64,000 bases of DNA from Hungatella sp. (GCA_009712635.1 WASS01000015.1:124001-188000), one strand, 5' to 3'; positions 15,588-25,056 are shown, counted from the first letter of the stretch. The notes: generated by a model from the sequence alone, not told the origin. Numbers and translations are program-made.

Positions 15588-16094
15588 ATGCAGGAGATTT
15601 TTAACAGACGGAGTATCCGTAAATTTACCACTGATGCCGTAGAGCCGGAGAAGATTGACAAAATTCTGCGGGCAGCCATGCAGGCACCGTCAGCTGCCAA
15701 CCAACAGCCATGGGAATTTATTGTGGTAGAGGACAAAGAGAATTTAAAAAAACTGTCCGACGTATCTCCCTACGCCAAACCAGTGGCAGGATCAGCTGTT
15801 ACCATCGCTCTTCTGGGAAATGAAAATGAATTTAAGGTTCCAAAGGGCTGGGAAGAGGATTTAGGTGCGGCTTCCCAGAATATGCTGTTAGAGGCTGTTC
15901 ACCTGGGACTGGGAGCCGTTTGGCTGGGTGTGGCCACTTCTGATGCAGTGACTGATCAGGTACGCAGTTTCTTCCAGCTTCCGGACCATATCAGACCCTT
16001 TGGACTGATTGCCATTGGTTATCCTGATGGACAGAAGAATGAATTTACAGACCGGTATAAAGCAGAACGCGTACATTATGAAAAATGGGCATAA
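15588..16094 (+). CDS. Nitroreductase-family FMN oxidoreductase
   Basis: A 168-aa protein with the FMN-binding opening FNRRSIRKFTTDAVEPEKI, APSAANQQPWEF (the SAxNxQPW phosphate/FMN motif) and LGLGAVWLGVA with the C-terminal IGYPDGQK. It forms a dimer with FMN between subunits and uses NAD(P)H to reduce nitro compounds or quinones. The start is 11 bp after the MarR stop with AAGGAGG, hence translational coupling is likely. Confidence 0.9.
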   Translation: MQEIFNRRSIRKFTTDAVEPEKIDKILRAAMQAPSAANQQPWEFIVVEDKENLKKLSDVSPYAKPVAGSAVTIALLGNENEFKVPKGWEEDLGAASQNMLLEAVHLGLGAVWLGVATSDAVTDQVRSFFQLPDHIRPFGLIAIGYPDGQKNEFTDRYKAERVHYEKWA

Positions 16095-16114
16095 ACAAAG
16101 GAGAATAAAATAAA

Positions 16115-16405
16115 ATGATTAAGGTTGTTGCAAAAAATTATATTAAAGAAGATAAAATCAATGAATTTATTGAGGTCGCCACACAGCTGGTAAAGCAGAC
16201 CAGAGAAAAGGATGCCGGCTGTATCCGGTACGAGCTGGTTCAGGACGTAAAAGATCCCCATATTTTAACCATGCTTGAAGAATGGGAAGATCAGGCCAGT
16301 CTGGCTGCTCACGGAGCATCTGAACATTTTAAAGATGCCATTGGTGTGATGAAAGAATTGGTTGAAAAACCAGGAGACAGTAATTTTTATAAAACTCTTA
16401 TATAA
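16115..16405 (+). CDS. Antibiotic biosynthesis monooxygenase (ABM)-domain protein
   Basis: A 96-aa ferredoxin-like dimeric alpha+beta protein. It has the ABM pattern: IKVVAKNYIKEDKINEFIEVA, then DAGCIRYELVQDVKDPHILTMLEEWED, then the helix AHGASEHFKDAIGVM. E. coli YgiN, the best-known relative, is a quinol monooxygenase. In this operon a role in quinone handling fits, but could also be cofactor-free chaperoning. AAAGGAGAA precedes the ATG. Confidence 0.85.
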   Translation: MIKVVAKNYIKEDKINEFIEVATQLVKQTREKDAGCIRYELVQDVKDPHILTMLEEWEDQASLAAHGASEHFKDAIGVMKELVEKPGDSNFYKTLI

Positions 16406-16422
16406 AAGAAAGGACAAATTCT

Positions 16423-17265
16423 ATGAAACCTGTTTTTCCCGTGGAAAAAACCATCAGGGAGCGCAGCAGTATCAGATCCTATGAACCGCGCTCTCTCTCA
16501 CCAAAGGAAACAGAACTGTTCCATGATTTTATTAAGACTTTAAACAATCCATTCTCTGTGGACGTAAACTTCCGTATTCTGGAAAGCAGTGACGCATTGA
16601 ACGGAGAAAAACTTGGCACCTACGGAGTCATTAAAGGTGCCAGGAACTTTATTGGAGCCTCTGTACCAGATTGTGATCTGGCACTGGAGGCACTGGGATA
16701 TTCCATGGAACATTTGGTTCTCTACGCCGTGGCACTTGGATATGGTACGTGCTGGCTGGGAGGCACCTTTGATAAAACCGCCTTCTCACATGCCATGGAC
16801 TTGAAAAAGGGCGATTTATTTCCGGTTATTTCCCCCCTTGGATATCCCACCGGTAAAAAAAGGCCGATGGAGTCAGTAATGAAATGGGCCACCAAATCTG
16901 ATCAGAGAAAAGACTGGAACCAGCTTTTCTTCCAGGATGACTTCTCCTCTCCTCTGGCAAAATCCGATGCGGGAGATTTTGCTTTTGCCCTGGAAATGAC
17001 AAGACTGGCACCCTCCGCTGTAAATAAACAGCCCTGGAGAGTTGTAAAAAGTCAGGACGCCTATCATTTCTATGAAGCGAAAACATTAAAGGAAGGGAAG
17101 AACTCTGTTGATCTCCAGAGAGTTGATGTGGGAATTGCTGCCTGCCATTTTGGTCTGGCTGCTGCTGAGAAGAAGCTGCCAGGTGAGTTTAAAAAGCTGC
17201 CTGTTCCTGAAATAAAAACTTCTTCTGAAATGAAATACTTATTTTCATGGGTTCTTCATTCATAA
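16423..17265 (+). CDS. Two-part nitroreductase-fold protein
   Basis: A 280-aa protein of the 'putative TM nitroreductase' type. Residues 1-150 carry RSSIRSYEPRSLSPKE and GYGTCWLGGTFDK, and residues about 185-280 carry a second FMN-type motif MTRLAPSAVNKQPWRV. It thus spans a whole nitroreductase dimer-like unit in one chain. It is the second nitroreductase of the operon, starting 17 bp after the ABM gene with AAAGGA. Substrate is unknown. Confidence 0.82.
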   Translation: MKPVFPVEKTIRERSSIRSYEPRSLSPKETELFHDFIKTLNNPFSVDVNFRILESSDALNGEKLGTYGVIKGARNFIGASVPDCDLALEALGYSMEHLVLYAVALGYGTCWLGGTFDKTAFSHAMDLKKGDLFPVISPLGYPTGKKRPMESVMKWATKSDQRKDWNQLFFQDDFSSPLAKSDAGDFAFALEMTRLAPSAVNKQPWRVVKSQDAYHFYEAKTLKEGKNSVDLQRVDVGIAACHFGLAAAEKKLPGEFKKLPVPEIKTSSEMKYLFSWVLHS

Positions 17266-17286
17266 TAAAATCGGAGGTAGGTTAGT

Positions 17287-17814
17287 TTGAACATATTAGT
17301 AGTCACAGGAAGTCCTAGAAAAAACGGCAATACAGAGATCATGGCGTCTGCTTTTGCAAAATCAGCTAGAGAGGCCGGCCATGAAGTTACGGTCAAAGAG
17401 TTAAGTACCCTAAAGGTAGAACCATGTCTGGCATGCACCTATTGCTTTACTCATGACGGAGTATGTATTCAGAATGATGACATGAACAGCATCTTAACAG
17501 ATTTAAGTCAGGCAGATATGCTGGTACTGGCTTCCCCTGTTTACTGGTTTGATGTATCCGCACAGACAAAGTGCTTCATTGACCGAATGTATGCATTTGC
17601 AAAAAAAGGATTTCATATCAAATCCATAGCCATGCTTCTAAATTCCGGTGCTGACGGAGTATACGATGCAGCCAAAACTCAGTTAAATTCCATTTGCTCT
17701 TATTTGAAATGGGAGAACAAAGGAGTGATCACCATTTCCGGAATGGCTGAAAAAGGAAGCATGCTTAAATCGGAAGGGCTTAAGCAGGTTCGGAATTTTG
17801 CAGCCAGCCTGTAG
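17287..17814 (+). CDS. Flavodoxin-like NAD(P)H:FMN oxidoreductase
   Basis: A 175-aa flavodoxin-fold protein. VVTGSPRKNGNTEIMASAF is the FMN phosphate loop and ASPVYWFDVSAQTKCFIDRM the second flavin loop. CLACTYCFTHDGVC gives three Cys in the iron-sulfur-flavoprotein-like spacing but lacks the full cluster set. Translation starts at TTG, preceded by GGAGGT at good spacing. Last gene of the operon, ending 21 bp after the nitroreductase-fold gene began the gap. No clear terminator follows in the 135 bp before the next gene. Confidence 0.88.
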   Translation: MNILVVTGSPRKNGNTEIMASAFAKSAREAGHEVTVKELSTLKVEPCLACTYCFTHDGVCIQNDDMNSILTDLSQADMLVLASPVYWFDVSAQTKCFIDRMYAFAKKGFHIKSIAMLLNSGADGVYDAAKTQLNSICSYLKWENKGVITISGMAEKGSMLKSEGLKQVRNFAASL

Positions 17815-17949
17815 ATGACAGCCTGATGTACCATTATCATTTTATGTGACTCTGTCACAGACATTTTTCTTCTGACGTCCTATACTGAGAGTGTCAAAAA
17901 CATAACAAGCTTATTTTAATGAAACTTTTCATATATCAGGAGGCGCACC

Positions 17950-20406
17950 ATGAAGAAAACTGTTATAATCGGCGGAGTCGCAGGCGGAGCCAGCTGTGCA
18001 GCCAGACTCAGGAGACTGGATGAAGATGCTCAGATACTCATTCTGGAACGGGGTGAGTATATTTCCTATGCAAATTGTGGTCTTCCTTACCACGTTGGGG
18101 ATGTGATCAAATCCAGAGATGCACTGCTTTTACAGACGCCGGAAGCCATGAGAAAGAAATACGGGATTGATGTCAGAGTAAAAAATGAAGTAACAGCCAT
18201 AGACAGGGAAAACAAAAAAATAACGATCCGGAAACTGGAAACAGGGGAATCCTATGAAGAATCCTATGATACTCTGGTCATTTCCACAGGTTCCTCTCCT
18301 GTCCGCCCGCCTATTAAAGGAATCGAATCTTCCCGCATTCAGACTCTGTGGACAGTTCCGGATACCGACCGCATCCGCGGTCTGATTAAAGAAAAAGGGA
18401 TCAAAACTGCTGCTGTTATCGGCGGAGGCTTTATCGGCCTTGAGATGGCTGAAAACCTTCGACATGCCGGTCTTAGCGTGTCTCTCATCGAAATGCAGAA
18501 TCAGGTACTGGCGCCCATCGACTTTGAGATGGCTCAGCTGCTTCATGAGAACATCGTCCAGAACCAGGTTTCCCTTTATCTTGGAGACGGAGTTTCATCC
18601 TTTGCTGACGAAAATGACGCTGTTTCTATCACATTAAAAAGCGGTAAGATTTTAAAAGCAGAACTGGTCATTCTTTCTATTGGTGTACGTCCAAACAGCG
18701 AACTTGCAAAATCCTGCGGTCTGGCAGTCAATGAGCGGGGCGGAATTATTGTTGATGATACCTTAAAAACCTCAGATCCTGATATCTATGCTGTGGGTGA
18801 TGTTATTGAAGTCAGCGATTTCACCTTTGGAGATGCTGCCATGGTGCCTCTTGCAGGGCCTGCCAATAAACAGGGACGTATTGCTGCCGATAACATTGCC
18901 GGCGGAAAAGAAACATACAAAAAAACCCAGGGAACCTCTGTTGCAAAAGTATTTGATTTAACTGCTGCTTCAACTGGGACCAATGAAAAAGCGCTGATAA
19001 AACGAAGTCTGAAAAAGGGAACTGATTATGAAAGTATCATCATTACCCAGAATTCTCATGCCGGTTATTACCCAGGTGCAGTTCCCCTCACATTGAAGCT
19101 TTTATTCTCCATGGATGGAAAAACCATTTATGGTGCCCAGATTGTGGGTATGGACGGTGTAGATAAGCGAATCGATACACTTGCCGTTTCCATGCGTCTT
19201 GGAGCCACAATTGAAGATTTAAAATATCTGGAATTAGCTTATGCACCTCCATTTTCATCTGCCAAGGATCCGGTTAATATGGCGGGCTTTACCGCAGAGA
19301 ATCTTTTGGAAGGAAGAGTTTCCTTTGCTTCCTGGGATTCACCGGATAAAAATAAAGGCGCACAGCTGCTGGATGTCAGAGAGGATGCAGAGCTGATGGC
19401 TTTTGCACTGCCTCAGGCAAAGCACATTCCTCTTGGACAGCTGAGAGACCGGTTAAATGAACTGGATCCCTCCAAAGAAATCATTACTTTCTGTGCCATT
19501 GGAGTCCGTGCCTATAATGCAGCACGTATTCTGATGCAGAACGGATTTGCTCATGTAAAGATCTATCCGGGCGGAGTAAGATTTTATCAGTCCACCCATT
19601 ACCAATATGACACCACACCAAAGATTACCACGCCGGTCTCATTTTCAGATAACGGGCAGATGGATACGAAGGACATTCCCACAGCAGCCATGCGTTTGGA
19701 TTGCAGCGGTATGCAGTGCCCCGGACCCATCATGAAGGTTTTTGAAACCATGAAAGACATGAAGGAAGGTTCAGTAATGGAAGTCTCCGCTTCTGATCCG
19801 GGTTTTGCCAGAGATATCGGAGCATGGTGCCGCAGAACAGGCCACACTCTTTTATCCAATGAACGGCGGGATAATGATTATGTGGCACTGGTTAAAAAAA
19901 GCTCCCCGTCCCCTTCAGCCCCACAAAAAGAGGCTGCTGACGGAAAGACACTGATTGTATTCTCTGGTGACTTGGATAAAGTTCTTGCCAGCTTTATTAT
20001 CGCCAACGGTGCCGCTGCCATGGGAAGACCGGTTACGATGTTCTTCACATTCTGGGGACTGAATGCCTTAAGAAAAGAAGAGAAACAACCGGTTAAGAAA
20101 ACTCTGGTAGAGTCCATGTTCGGAGTTATGCTCCCCCGGGGAAGCAAAAAACTGAAACTGTCTAAGATGAATATGGGCGGAATGGGAACTGCCATGATGA
20201 AAAAAATCATGAATGACAAAAATGTAGATTCCCTGGAAACCCTGATAAAGAAAGCCATGAAAGCAGGCGTTCGTATTGTTGCCTGTACCATGAGTATGGA
20301 TGTAATGGGAATTCATCCGGAAGAACTGATTGACGGTGTAGAACTGGGTGGCGTAGGTGCCTATCTGGGAGACGCAGAAGAATCCAATGTAAACTTATTT
20401 ATCTAA
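17950..20406 (+). CDS. CoA-disulfide reductase-rhodanese-TusA-DsrE fusion protein
   Basis: An 818-aa cytoplasmic fusion. Residues 1-450 are an FAD/NAD(P)H disulfide reductase (GGVAGGASCAARLRRLD; active Cys43 in YANCGLPYHVGDVI; a second dinucleotide fold at AAVIGGGFIGLEMAENL). Residues about 455-550 form a rhodanese domain with Cys515 in FCAIGVR. Residues about 575-645 are TusA/SirA-like with CPGP (Cys590). Residues about 660-818 are DsrE-like (TLIVFSGDLDKVLASFIIANGAAAMGRPV). It probably reduces CoA persulfides or polysulfide and passes sulfane sulfur between its own domains. AGGAGG precedes the ATG. Confidence 0.9.
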   Translation: MKKTVIIGGVAGGASCAARLRRLDEDAQILILERGEYISYANCGLPYHVGDVIKSRDALLLQTPEAMRKKYGIDVRVKNEVTAIDRENKKITIRKLETGESYEESYDTLVISTGSSPVRPPIKGIESSRIQTLWTVPDTDRIRGLIKEKGIKTAAVIGGGFIGLEMAENLRHAGLSVSLIEMQNQVLAPIDFEMAQLLHENIVQNQVSLYLGDGVSSFADENDAVSITLKSGKILKAELVILSIGVRPNSELAKSCGLAVNERGGIIVDDTLKTSDPDIYAVGDVIEVSDFTFGDAAMVPLAGPANKQGRIAADNIAGGKETYKKTQGTSVAKVFDLTAASTGTNEKALIKRSLKKGTDYESIIITQNSHAGYYPGAVPLTLKLLFSMDGKTIYGAQIVGMDGVDKRIDTLAVSMRLGATIEDLKYLELAYAPPFSSAKDPVNMAGFTAENLLEGRVSFASWDSPDKNKGAQLLDVREDAELMAFALPQAKHIPLGQLRDRLNELDPSKEIITFCAIGVRAYNAARILMQNGFAHVKIYPGGVRFYQSTHYQYDTTPKITTPVSFSDNGQMDTKDIPTAAMRLDCSGMQCPGPIMKVFETMKDMKEGSVMEVSASDPGFARDIGAWCRRTGHTLLSNERRDNDYVALVKKSSPSPSAPQKEAADGKTLIVFSGDLDKVLASFIIANGAAAMGRPVTMFFTFWGLNALRKEEKQPVKKTLVESMFGVMLPRGSKKLKLSKMNMGGMGTAMMKKIMNDKNVDSLETLIKKAMKAGVRIVACTMSMDVMGIHPEELIDGVELGGVGAYLGDAEESNVNLFI

Positions 20407-20414
20407 TAAAAATG

Positions 20415-20449
20415 CGGAATCGGAGAATTATTCTCTGATTCCGTTTTTG
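20415..20449 (+). terminator. Intrinsic terminator
   Basis: CGGAATCGGAGAA pairs with TTCTCTGATTCCG, then TTTTT. It lies 9 bp after the fusion gene. Confidence 0.8.
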
Positions 20450-20497
20450 ATTAAAGTGTGTTATACTAACCTTATTTGAAATGAGGTGACAGATAAG

Positions 20498-20920
20498 ATG
20501 GCGAGACCCGTAAAACAGCGACGTGTATGTGAAATGCCTGAAACAATGGAATTTGCCCCCTGCAACAAAGAAAAACTTATGACCATAGAGATGTCAGTGG
20601 ATGAATACGAAGTGATCCGCTTAATTGATCATCTGAAGCTTACTCAGAATGAATGCTCCCAACAGATGAGTGTGGCGAGAACGACTGTACAGGCAATCTA
20701 TGACAGCGCCAGAAGCAAGCTTGCAGATGCTCTTGTGAATGGGAAGAAGCTGATTATCCAGGGAGGGAATTATACTTTATGCCCGGAATCCAGGTACTGC
20801 TGCGGGAAAAACTGTTCCCAGAAGAGAGGTCTGCTTGGACATTGCACCGATCAGAGCAGGGCAGATATCTGCTGTGGTAAAAACCAGTTCTGCAAGAAAG
20901 GAAACGGGTTTCCCGATTAA
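20498..20920 (+). CDS. DUF134/UPF0251-family DNA-binding protein with Cys-rich tail
   Basis: A 140-aa protein. The N-terminal MARPVKQRRVCEMPETMEF and the helix-turn-helix LTQNECSQQMSVARTTVQAIYDSAR are typical of UPF0251. The C-terminal 45 residues hold eight Cys (YCCGKNCSQKRGLLGHC, then ICCGKNQFC), probably a metal or cluster site. The frame can be read from a GTG at 20486, but GAGGTG overlaps it and spaces properly to ATG 20498. Its position behind the sulfur-handling fusion suggests redox or metal sensing, an inference. Confidence 0.85.
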   Translation: MARPVKQRRVCEMPETMEFAPCNKEKLMTIEMSVDEYEVIRLIDHLKLTQNECSQQMSVARTTVQAIYDSARSKLADALVNGKKLIIQGGNYTLCPESRYCCGKNCSQKRGLLGHCTDQSRADICCGKNQFCKKGNGFPD

Positions 20921-20927
20921 ATAAGAA

Positions 20928-20977
20928 TAAAAGCCGGAATCAGACAGTCCAAAACGCTGGCCAGCTGGTTCCGGTTT
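20928..20977. terminator. Bidirectional terminator-like hairpin
   Basis: AAAGCCGGAA and TTCCGGTTTT pair around an inner GCTGGCCAGC stem, between the convergent UPF0251 and diguanylate cyclase genes. Confidence 0.6.
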
Positions 20978-22914
20978 TATAGATGCTCTTTTCCTTCTCC
21001 TTTATAAAAAGCGTATCCTCTTTTGCTGTTTTGTTTAATGTAGTACATCGCCTTGTCTGCAGCATTATATAATTCTTCATAGCTGCTTCCGTCCTTTGGT
21101 GCAATTGCAATCCCGATGCTGGCAGTAACACGGATAACAGTATAATATCCCTCTTCTGTATGATCCATAAGATCAAGAATGGACTCCGCCAGATCAGTGA
21201 TCTGGGAGTCTTCCCAGTTCTCCGTTATAAAGACTACAAACTCGTCTCCGCCTACTCTCGCTACAATTCCGTCTTTTCCCACCAGCTTTTCCAGAGATTC
21301 TGCTACTCTGGTTAAAACGTGGTCTCCTGCCGCATGCCCGCAGGAATCATTGATCTCCTTAAAGTTATCCAGATCTATCATGAAAAAGATGCCGCTGCAC
21401 AACAGTGAAAGCTTGCCATCAATAATCTGCTCTCCGGAACGGTTATATACTCCCGTTAAGGGGTCTTTTCTTGCCCGGTTTAAAAGCATCTCCTCTCTTC
21501 CCAGCTGATCGGTAATATCCTCCAGCTTCCCAACCATTCGGGATTTGCAGCCAGCCTGTCCGGGAAGAATCTTATACTGACAGCTAAACCACCGGTATTC
21601 TCCTGACTGCCCTTTTAACCGGATTCTGCAATACCTTACCTCATCCGGCTTACTTCCTAACAGCGCCCAGCGTAGACGTTCCCCCTTCTGCCAGTCCTCC
21701 GGGTGCATTAAATATTCCCCCCGGTTCAGCCTTAAAACCCCTCTTGCCTTTAATTTTTCCAGGAACAGTTTTCTTCTGGCATTGGATGTAAATTCAATGG
21801 TATCTGTTTCATAATCATACTCGTAAAGCAGCGTATCGGTAAATTGGGATAGAACGGAATAACGCTCGGACTCCAGCTGAAGCTTCTGGTTCTGTCTGTA
21901 AAATAAAAGGAATATCCAGCTGCATCCTGCAATTGTCAGCAGGATCAGCAAAATTGCCGTACCGAAAAACATACCAAATACATATTCTGACTGCAGCATA
22001 ATATCCGGAGAACGGACATAGTTAATCAGACTCCAGTCATTGATCCCTACCTTCATTGCCGAAATATAATAGTTCTTCCCGTTCATGGCAATAGAGGTAG
22101 TATATGAATCTTGTTTTTCCATCTGGGCTTTAATGAATTTGGCACTCTGGCTTTGTGCTTCGTTGGTATTGATCAAGGAAAACAGATTACTGCCGCGTAT
22201 TAACTGATCACTATTGGAATAAAGAATGCTGCCATCCGATTTTATAATCTGCGATTGGATCTTTTTAAAGGGCATATGATCTTTTGCAATTTCTCCGAAC
22301 TTCTCCGTTTTAAAGGTAAAAAATAAAACTCCTGCCACTGTACCATCGGCCGTAAGCGGCTCCGCTACTAAAAATATGTATCCGCTTCCATTTTCCATGG
22401 GACACAAAATATCCAGTACATCTGTTTTATTGTTTATAACCTGTTCAAAAATCCTTCGTTTTCCTTCTCCGGATATTATTTCTTTCCAATTGCTGCACGA
22501 GACATATTCCAGTTGATAATCCGGATTTTCCCCCTCCATTTTTGTCAGGTAATCATTCATCCATTGATCTTCCGGAGACAGACTGACCGCCTCTATCATA
22601 CTTTCCATGCCGTATTTTATGGTTCTTGCATCATCGGCTATCTTTAATATCTGATTTTTTTGTGTGTCTGTAAAGGAAGTAAGACTTGAATAAATCAACT
22701 GATTGAATTCCTGATTCAGCTTTTTCTGCTGACTGGATAAGAAAATAAAAGCAAGGACCAACAAAATAAGAACACTGAACATGCTCGCGATCACAGACGT
22801 AATCCTGGAGTCTTTTCCGTAGTTCATATAAGTGATCTCCGTTCTGAAAACACGTTTTCTGAAAAAAGCCAGTGGAAACTTTTCCAACCGGCTTTTCTCA
22901 CTTCTAATATTCAT
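20977..22914 (-). CDS. Membrane-bound PAS diguanylate cyclase
   Basis: A 645-aa membrane protein. TM1 is at about residues 42-62, followed by an extracytoplasmic Cache-like sensor (about 65-300), TM2 (about 308-332), a cytoplasmic PAS domain (about 350-470, with YCRIRLKGQSGEYRWFSCQYKI) and a GGDEF domain (about 475-640). The active loop is VGGDEF (near 555-559), and DPLTGVYNRSG and DLDNFKEINDSCGHAAGD are intact, so it should make c-di-GMP. A closer alternative start lies at MNYGKDSRITS (residue 30); both keep TM1. No RxxD inhibitory site was noted. Confidence 0.88.
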   Translation of the reverse strand: MNIRSEKSRLEKFPLAFFRKRVFRTEITYMNYGKDSRITSVIASMFSVLILLVLAFIFLSSQQKKLNQEFNQLIYSSLTSFTDTQKNQILKIADDARTIKYGMESMIEAVSLSPEDQWMNDYLTKMEGENPDYQLEYVSCSNWKEIISGEGKRRIFEQVINNKTDVLDILCPMENGSGYIFLVAEPLTADGTVAGVLFFTFKTEKFGEIAKDHMPFKKIQSQIIKSDGSILYSNSDQLIRGSNLFSLINTNEAQSQSAKFIKAQMEKQDSYTTSIAMNGKNYYISAMKVGINDWSLINYVRSPDIMLQSEYVFGMFFGTAILLILLTIAGCSWIFLLFYRQNQKLQLESERYSVLSQFTDTLLYEYDYETDTIEFTSNARRKLFLEKLKARGVLRLNRGEYLMHPEDWQKGERLRWALLGSKPDEVRYCRIRLKGQSGEYRWFSCQYKILPGQAGCKSRMVGKLEDITDQLGREEMLLNRARKDPLTGVYNRSGEQIIDGKLSLLCSGIFFMIDLDNFKEINDSCGHAAGDHVLTRVAESLEKLVGKDGIVARVGGDEFVVFITENWEDSQITDLAESILDLMDHTEEGYYTVIRVTASIGIAIAPKDGSSYEELYNAADKAMYYIKQNSKRGYAFYKGEGKEHL

Positions 22915-22947
22915 TATATCTCTGCATCAAAGGATTTACAATATGTT

Positions 22948-23595
22948 TCAGGCTTCAATTCCTCTTAATTTTATATAATCTTTAATCAGCCTGGCCGTTT
23001 GTTCCAGATCAATCCGGCTTGTGTTAATGATAAGATCATAATTGTTCCAGTCTTCCCAGTTTTCACCGGTATAGTAGCGGTAATATTCTTTCCGTTCCCT
23101 GTTAACCTTCTTTACCCGCTTTGCTGCTTCCTTCTCATCAATCTTATCAACTTCCATGGTTCTCTGGATCAGTGTAGGTGTATCTGCATAGACAAAGATC
23201 TTCACAAGCCCAGGAACATCCTCTTCCTCACGGCTTAAAATATAATCCGCGCATCTTCCGGCGATAATACAGGATTCCTCTTTCGCCAGTTCCTTAATCA
23301 CCTGTGACTGAAAACGGAATAAATTCTCCGGTTTTACAATGTCCGCATCTGTGGAGGGCTTGCCAAGCTGCGGTTTTAATCCGCTGACAATCCGGTATAA
23401 CAGATTATTGCCGGCTTTTTCATCTGCAAGGCGGAAAAAAACTTCTCCAACCGCACTTTGTTCCGATGTGATCGTCAGAATCTCCTCATCATAAAAATGA
23501 ATTCCCAGTTCCTCTGCAAGAGCTTTTCCCACAATACGTCCACCGCTTCCGTACTGCCTTCCTATGGTGATGATCAGATTACTTTTTTCTTTCAT
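22948..23595 (-). CDS. Cytidylate kinase-like family protein
   Basis: A 215-aa P-loop-type nucleotide kinase homologue (Cytidylate_kin2). IITIGRQYGSGGRIVGKALA is the variant phosphate loop, followed by FYDEEIL and ESCIIAGRCADYIL. The charged KRVKKVNRERKEYYRYYTGENWEDW matches the LID region of the family. In Clostridia these proteins occur in addition to the real Cmk, and their substrate is unclear. GGAGGCAGGC precedes the ATG. It lies between a diguanylate cyclase and galactokinase with no visible functional link. Confidence 0.88.
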   Translation of the reverse strand: MKEKSNLIITIGRQYGSGGRIVGKALAEELGIHFYDEEILTITSEQSAVGEVFFRLADEKAGNNLLYRIVSGLKPQLGKPSTDADIVKPENLFRFQSQVIKELAKEESCIIAGRCADYILSREEEDVPGLVKIFVYADTPTLIQRTMEVDKIDEKEAAKRVKKVNRERKEYYRYYTGENWEDWNNYDLIINTSRIDLEQTARLIKDYIKLRGIEA

Positions 23596-23678
23596 AATGC
23601 CTGCCTCCTTTTCCCTTACATGATATATGAAGGTTTTCTTGCTTCTATTGTACTCTATTATGGCAGGATTTACAATTA

Positions 23679-24974
23679 TTATTGCTCAGCAACTGTATTA
23701 AAACAGATGGAACCATAAGGTCTGATACTCATACGGTAAGCATTGCCTTCTCCCATTGCGGTTTCCATATAGGAGATGTATTCCTCTGTGATTTCATTGG
23801 GAAGAACAGCCATAATAACCCCTGCAAATCCGCCTCCGTGAATCCGGCATGCCCCCTGCTTTTTACCAGCGATAAACAATTCCGTAAGAGCAAGAGCCAC
23901 CGTAATTCCCTGTTCCTGGAAACTGGTATTGGTAAAGCAGTTCTGAAGCCATTTCCAGGAGGAATTTCCGGAAGCAGTTATATTTAAAAGGAATTCGTCA
24001 AATCTTCCTTCTTTTAAGGCAGTCACTTCTGCATCCACACGCTTATTTTCTTCAAAGAAATGAAGCGCCCGGAGTACAGAACGGTCACCCGCAAACTCCC
24101 GAACCGCATTTAACTGTCCAATCACATCTTCTTCCGTTATATCTGCACAAACTTCTTTTCCAAAAAACTCTGCCACCTTCTTCATCTCAGCCGGTACGGA
24201 CGAATAATCGGCACTTAAATCCGCATGTCCCTTTCCAGTGTTGACAATAATCAGACTGTGGTTCTGGGAAGCGAAATCAAAATCAATCTGCTCCACTGCA
24301 GGCTTTAAAGGATCCTTAAAATCAATGGTAATGAGACCGCCAACAGCACATGCCATCTGGTCAAGGAGACCGGAAGCCTTGTCCCAATAGACGTTTTCCG
24401 CATATCTTCCGATATGTGCATAAGCCACTGTATCCATGCGGCTGTCATTAAAAAATGTGTTCAGAATCGAACAGAGAAGCATCTCAAACGAAGCGGAGGA
24501 GCTGACACCTGCGGCGCTGATTACATTACTGGTTATATAGGCATTAAATCCACCGATCTCATAGCCTTTTTCTAAAAATCCCTTTAACAGACCCTTTACT
24601 AAATCAATGGTGCCGGCTTTCTTATCACTTGGTGCCAGATCATCAAGATCAATGGTAAAACTCTGGTTGTAAGTCACACTGACAATATTAATAAGGCTGC
24701 TGTTATTTTTCGCAGCCACACCTACACAGTCTAAGTTGATGCTTCCTGCCAGAACTTTCCCATGATTATGATCGGTATGATTCCCGCTGATCTCTGTACG
24801 CCCAGGTGATGTAAATAAAAGAACATCTTCCTCCGGAAAATGATTTTTAAAGTCCTTTACCAGGTTCTGATATCTTAAAATATTCTCTCCTGCCGCTTTT
24901 TCGCCATACAAAGCAGTCATTAATTTTCCTGCCTTTTCGGATTCTAAAAAACGGATTGTTTCATCTGTTTTCAT
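23679..24974 (-). CDS. galK: Galactokinase
   Basis: A 431-aa GHMP kinase phosphorylating galactose at C1 with ATP, first step of the Leloir pathway. FTSPGRTEISGNHTDHNHGKVL is the galactokinase signature, AAGVSSSASFEMLL the ATP loop, and ACRIHGGGFAGVIMAVL the third GHMP motif. The longer frame adds eight residues, but AAGGAG stands nine bases before ATG 24974. galT and galE are not adjacent, so the pathway is scattered. Its promoter is divergent to that of the radical SAM gene. Confidence 0.92.
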   Translation of the reverse strand: MKTDETIRFLESEKAGKLMTALYGEKAAGENILRYQNLVKDFKNHFPEEDVLLFTSPGRTEISGNHTDHNHGKVLAGSINLDCVGVAAKNNSSLINIVSVTYNQSFTIDLDDLAPSDKKAGTIDLVKGLLKGFLEKGYEIGGFNAYITSNVISAAGVSSSASFEMLLCSILNTFFNDSRMDTVAYAHIGRYAENVYWDKASGLLDQMACAVGGLITIDFKDPLKPAVEQIDFDFASQNHSLIIVNTGKGHADLSADYSSVPAEMKKVAEFFGKEVCADITEEDVIGQLNAVREFAGDRSVLRALHFFEENKRVDAEVTALKEGRFDEFLLNITASGNSSWKWLQNCFTNTSFQEQGITVALALTELFIAGKKQGACRIHGGGFAGVIMAVLPNEITEEYISYMETAMGEGNAYRMSIRPYGSICFNTVAEQ

Positions 24975-25026
24975 GCTGAAAAATCTCCTTTTCCCCATTC
25001 ATTGGCATACAAACGCCATTATCTCG

Positions 25027-25056
25027 AGTATAACATAAGTGCCAAAGTTTTCACAA
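25027..25056 (-). promoter_or_regulatory. Promoter of galK
   Basis: On the minus strand TTGTGA (25051-25056), 18-bp spacer, TATACT (25027-25032). Confidence 0.5.
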
